A DNA stretch of 26,733 bases, taken from positions 1 through 26,733 of the forward strand of contig JAIKYL010000065.1 of assembly GCA_024683255.1 (NCBI GenBank). Direction: 5' to 3'. Positions 24,045-26,733 of this stretch are shown here, one piece after another. The notes below the pieces were generated by a model. The model was not told the origin of the DNA. It ran no database searches and saw only the letters and a list, made by a program, of their open reading frames with translations. Each line of letters begins with the position of its first letter. Within the stretch, counting starts at the first letter, position 1. The position numbers and the translations under genes are program-made. This DNA is from Bacteroidales bacterium. GTDB taxonomy: Bacteria; Bacteroidota; Bacteroidia; Bacteroidales; UBA932.

Positions 24045-24227
24045 TTAGTCGATTACTTCATAAGAAACCAGATGCTGTACTTTTTCAAGCATGCCGCGGG
24101 TGATGGCGTTGTCTTCCACCTCCACGGTCTGATGCATCCGGCGGATACCGAGAGTCTTGAGGTTAGCGATCTGACGCTTGGTCTCTCCGTTCTTGGAGCG
24201 AACCTGGGTAATCTTAAGCTTTGCCAT
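24045..24227 (-). CDS. rpmD: 50S ribosomal protein L30
   Basis: A 60-residue uL30, the short bacterial form, with KITQVRSKNG and the LGIRRMHQTVEVEDNA motif. It lies between rpsE and rplO as expected. Confidence 0.95.
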   Translation of the reverse strand: MAKLKITQVRSKNGETKRQIANLKTLGIRRMHQTVEVEDNAITRGMLEKVQHLVSYEVID

Positions 24228-24240
24228 AATCTCTCAAGTA

Positions 24241-24759
24241 TTAACCGTTAAAAACTTTGCTCATGGGAACACCACGCAGGCCAGCCACGGTATAAGCGTC
24301 ACGCATCTCGGTGAGAGCTGCGATGGTAGCTTTTACCAGGTTGTGAGGGTTGGAAGAACCCTTACTCTTGGCGAGCACGTTCTGTACACCGGCGCTCTCG
24401 AAGACGGCGCGCATAGCACCACCAGCCTTCACACCGGTACCGGCAGCAGCGGGTTTCATGAACACCTCGGCGCCGCCGAAACGGGCCACCTGCTCGTGGG
24501 GGATCGTGGTATTGATGATAGGAACCTTCACGAGGTTCTTCTTTGCATCCTCCACGCCCTTGGCGATAGCTGCAGTGACTTCGTTGGCCTTACCGAGACC
24601 GTAGCCTACGACACCGTTCTCGTCGCCTACTACGACGATAGCGGCAAAGCGGAAATGACGACCGCCCTTGGTGACCTTGGTAACACGGTTGATGGCTACC
24701 AGTCTGTCCTTGAGTTCAAGGTCAGAGGTCTTAACTCTTTTTACGTTTGAATTTGCCAT
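24241..24759 (-). CDS. rpsE: 30S ribosomal protein S5
   Basis: A 172-residue uS5. The N-terminal double-stranded-RNA-binding-like domain (about 12-80) includes [19 protein letters not shown], and the C-terminal domain includes [19 protein letters not shown]. The protein supports decoding accuracy and mRNA unwinding at the entry channel. It is of normal length. Confidence 0.97.
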   Translation of the reverse strand: MANSNVKRVKTSDLELKDRLVAINRVTKVTKGGRHFRFAAIVVVGDENGVVGYGLGKANEVTAAIAKGVEDAKKNLVKVPIINTTIPHEQVARFGGAEVFMKPAAAGTGVKAGGAMRAVFESAGVQNVLAKSKGSSNPHNLVKATIAALTEMRDAYTVAGLRGVPMSKVFNG

Positions 24760-24773
24760 AGTAGTCTCTAAGA

Positions 24774-25136
24774 TTAGAATACGAGGCCGCCTTCACGGGC
24801 AGCATCGGCCAAAGATTTAACTCTGCCGTGGAAGAGGTAACCTCCGCGGTCGAATGCAACCTGGTTGATACCGGCTGCGAGGGCACGCTCGGCGATAGCC
24901 TTGCCGACGATGGCGGCGGCGTCGATGCCGTTCTTGCCTTTGGTCTGAGCGGCCAGGGCCTTATCATTGGAGGCGGCAGCCACCAGGGTCTTGCCCTCGA
25001 GGTCGTTCACCACCTGGACGTAGATCTGCTTGTTGGAGCGGAACACGACCATGCGCGGACGCTCGGCAGTGCCGTTGACATGCTTGCGGATGCGATAGTG
25101 GATCCGCTTTCTTCTTTCAATTCTATTCAATGCCAT
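24774..25136 (-). CDS. rplR: 50S ribosomal protein L18
   Basis: A 120-residue uL18 with the basic N terminus ([15 protein letters not shown]), [16 protein letters not shown] and the [24 protein letters not shown] ending that contacts 5S rRNA. A perfect AGGAGG at 25145-25150 precedes the start. Confidence 0.97.
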   Translation of the reverse strand: MALNRIERRKRIHYRIRKHVNGTAERPRMVVFRSNKQIYVQVVNDLEGKTLVAAASNDKALAAQTKGKNGIDAAAIVGKAIAERALAAGINQVAFDRGGYLFHGRVKSLADAAREGGLVF

Positions 25137-25152
25137 AATTCTATCCTCCTAA

Positions 25153-25713
25153 TTATTTGGCCGAAGCAGTTTTACCAGCCTTACGACGGAGCTGCTCACC
25201 CACAAACTTGATACCCTTGCCCTTATAAGGTTCAGGACGACGGAAGGAGCGGATTTTGGCGGCCACCTGGCCGATCAGCTGCTTGTCTGCACTCTTGAGG
25301 ATGAGGATGGGATTCTCACCCTTGCGGACCTGAGGGGTCTCGGCGACAATCTCCTTGGGGAGCATGATCTGAATGTCGTGGGAGTAACCCAGAGACATGG
25401 AGAGGAGCTGGCCCTGAGCAGCCACGCGGTAACCCACGCCCACGAACTCCTGCTTGATGGTGAAGCCTTCGCTCACGCCGACCACCATGTTGTGGACAAG
25501 GGCGCGGTAGAGGCCGTGCATGGAGCGGAAACGGGGGAGGTCGCTCGGACGGGTGAATTTGATTTCATTTCCCTCGATGGTCACGGTGATATCCGGATCC
25601 ACCTTCTGGCACATTTCGCCATTAGGGCCTTTCACCTTCACGATATTGCCATCCAGGAGCTCTGCCTTGGTGTTGGCCGGAAGGACTACAGGTAATTTAC
25701 CGATTCTTGACAT
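25153..25713 (-). CDS. rplF: 50S ribosomal protein L6
   Basis: A uL6 of 186 residues from MSRIGKLPVVLP, with two related domains and the GVGYRVAAQGQLL and RRPEPYKGKGIKF motifs near the C terminus. An upstream in-frame ATG at 25746 would add 11 residues and overlap rpsH. I chose 25713 because the family starts at MSRIGK. Confidence 0.96.
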   Translation of the reverse strand: MSRIGKLPVVLPANTKAELLDGNIVKVKGPNGEMCQKVDPDITVTIEGNEIKFTRPSDLPRFRSMHGLYRALVHNMVVGVSEGFTIKQEFVGVGYRVAAQGQLLSMSLGYSHDIQIMLPKEIVAETPQVRKGENPILILKSADKQLIGQVAAKIRSFRRPEPYKGKGIKFVGEQLRRKAGKTASAK

Positions 25714-25730
25714 AAGTGTAGATTCGTTGA

Positions 25731-26126
25731 TTAGTATACATAGCAAATAACCTCACCGCCAACGTTCAGCTCTTTGGCTTCCTTGTCGGTGATCACGCCC
25801 TTGGAGGTGGACAGCACAGCGATGCCCAGACCGTTCAGGACGCGGGGCATGTTGGCTACGTCGGCGTATTTACGCAGACCGGGAGTACTTACGCGCTGGA
25901 TGCTCTTGATGGCAGCAGCCTTGGTCTCCGGGTGATACTTGAGGGCGATCTTGATGGTGTTGTAGGGAGTACCTTCCACAACCTTGTAGCTGAGGATGTA
26001 ACCCTTCTCGCACAGAATCTTGGTGATGGCAAGCTTCATGTTGGAAGCAGGAACTTCCACCACCTTCTTGCCAGCGCTGTAAGCGTTACGGATTCTGGTC
26101 AGAAAATCTGCAATAGGATCAGTCAT
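25731..26126 (-). CDS. rpsH: 30S ribosomal protein S8
   Basis: A 131-residue uS8 starting MTDPIADFLTRIRNAY, with RVSTPGLRKYADV and the STSKGVITDKEA C-terminal motif. It binds the central domain of 16S rRNA and in E. coli represses the spc operon by binding its mRNA. An unusually long 81-nt gap with a hairpin precedes it here. Confidence 0.97.
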   Translation of the reverse strand: MTDPIADFLTRIRNAYSAGKKVVEVPASNMKLAITKILCEKGYILSYKVVEGTPYNTIKIALKYHPETKAAAIKSIQRVSTPGLRKYADVANMPRVLNGLGIAVLSTSKGVITDKEAKELNVGGEVICYVY

Positions 26127-26207
26127 TTTTTTGTCTTTTTGTGGACCGGCGTCGCTTGACGGACGCCCGATATCCGATTGTTAATAAAATAAGGTTCTTT
26201 TCAGAGA

Positions 26208-26477
26208 TTACCAGCTGGCCTTCTTGACGCCCGGGATGAGGCCCTGAGAGGCCATTTCGCGGAACTGGATACGGCTGAGGCCGAAGTTACGCATGTAACC
26301 CTTGGGACGACCGGTAAGGGAGCAGCGGTTGTGGAGGCGTACGGGGCTGGCGTTCTTGGGGAGCTTGTCCAGAGCGGCGTAATCGCCGGCTTCCTTCAGA
26401 GCTGCACGCTTGGCGGCGTACTTAGCAACTAACTTCGCGCGTTTGACTTCGCGAGCTTTCATTGATTCCTTTGCCAT
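26208..26477 (-). CDS. rpsN: 30S ribosomal protein S14
   Basis: An 89-residue uS14 of the longer, zinc-free type: it has no CxxC pairs and carries [20 protein letters not shown] and the C-terminal PGVKKASW. It lies 9 nt after rplE. Confidence 0.97.
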   Translation of the reverse strand: MAKESMKAREVKRAKLVAKYAAKRAALKEAGDYAALDKLPKNASPVRLHNRCSLTGRPKGYMRNFGLSRIQFREMASQGLIPGVKKASW

Positions 26478-26486
26478 GCTACTATC

Positions 26487-26733
26487 TTAGTTATTGTGTT
26501 TCTTGAAGGGAAGGCCGAAGGCTTTGAGGAGAGCGTGAGCCTCTTCGTCAGTCTTGGCGGTGGTCACGAAGGTGATTTCCACACCGTGGATACGGGGGTT
26601 CTTGTCGATCTCGATTTCAGGGAAGATGATCTGCTCCTTGATACCGAGGGTGTAGTTACCCTGACCGTCCATTTTCTCGGAAATACCGTTGAAGTCACGG
26701 ATACGGGGCAGAGCCACACGGATCAGACGCTCC
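26487..26733 (-). CDS. rplE: 50S ribosomal protein L5, C-terminal fragment
   Basis: The frame is open to the window edge, so only about the last 81 residues are seen. They include [25 protein letters not shown] and [16 protein letters not shown], which are diagnostic of uL5. The protein binds 5S rRNA in the central protuberance. The start of the gene lies beyond base 26733. Confidence 0.96.
   Translation of the reverse strand, partial: ERLIRVALPRIRDFNGISEKMDGQGNYTLGIKEQIIFPEIEIDKNPRIHGVEITFVTTAKTDEEAHALLKAFGLPFKKHNN

Overview
The window comes from a Bacteroidales-type bacterium, most likely a moderately GC-rich gut or other host-associated lineage. Four things point there. Promoters fit the Bacteroidetes TTTG / TAnnTTTG consensus. 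Most genes lack a Shine-Dalgarno sequence. The ribosomal block runs secY-map-infA-rpmJ with no adk between secY and map. Secreted glycan-degrading enzymes with lipoprotein or Sec signals sit beside Cache-type sensor kinases. Genus cannot be fixed from this sequence alone.

Left part (1-4247): the 3' end of an S9 prolyl-oligopeptidase/DPP4-like peptidase, an alkyltransferase-fold (MGMT-like) protein and cutC lie on the plus strand. They converge on a minus-strand run of peptide deformylase (with an N-terminal membrane segment), an OmpA-family lipoprotein and a GT4 glycosyltransferase. The terminator of that run lies inside the end of cutC.

Middle part (4253-18053): tRNA-Gly(GCC) is followed by an odd duplication. 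The last 24 nt that begin in its T arm and run past its 3' end, plus the following hairpin, recur 178 bp downstream, separated by a GC-rich palindromic element. Then come a very large GH2 beta-galactosidase with an inserted LamG-like domain (plus strand), three membrane sensors on the minus strand, a GH29 alpha-L-fucosidase (minus), a GH43 enzyme and deoD (both plus). One of the three sensors lacks the whole ATPase domain and another lacks the ATP-lid G2 box. The paired Cache sensors lie between gene debris: the 3' stub of a second GH29 gene on one side, and a frameshifted signal-peptide ORF, which follows the intact GH29 gene by 3 nt, on the other. This suggests gene loss or replacement in a glycan-use locus. 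No susC/susD pair or response regulator is visible.

Right part (18052-26733): the minus-strand spc-alpha ribosomal operon reads rplE(partial)-rpsN-rpsH-rplF-rplR-rpsE-rpmD-rplO-secY-map-infA-rpmJ-rpsM-rpsK-rpsD-rpoA-rplQ and ends at a strong terminator that abuts the end of deoD. It is compact and conserved. Three of its genes (rplR, rplO, rpsD) carry clear Shine-Dalgarno motifs while the others do not.

No stretch over 300 bases lacks a gene. The longest gaps are 4396-4647 (repeat element and promoter), 10326-10541 (GH29 remnant and promoter) and 13963-14165 (ORF remnant and promoter). No CRISPR array, IS element or integrase was seen.
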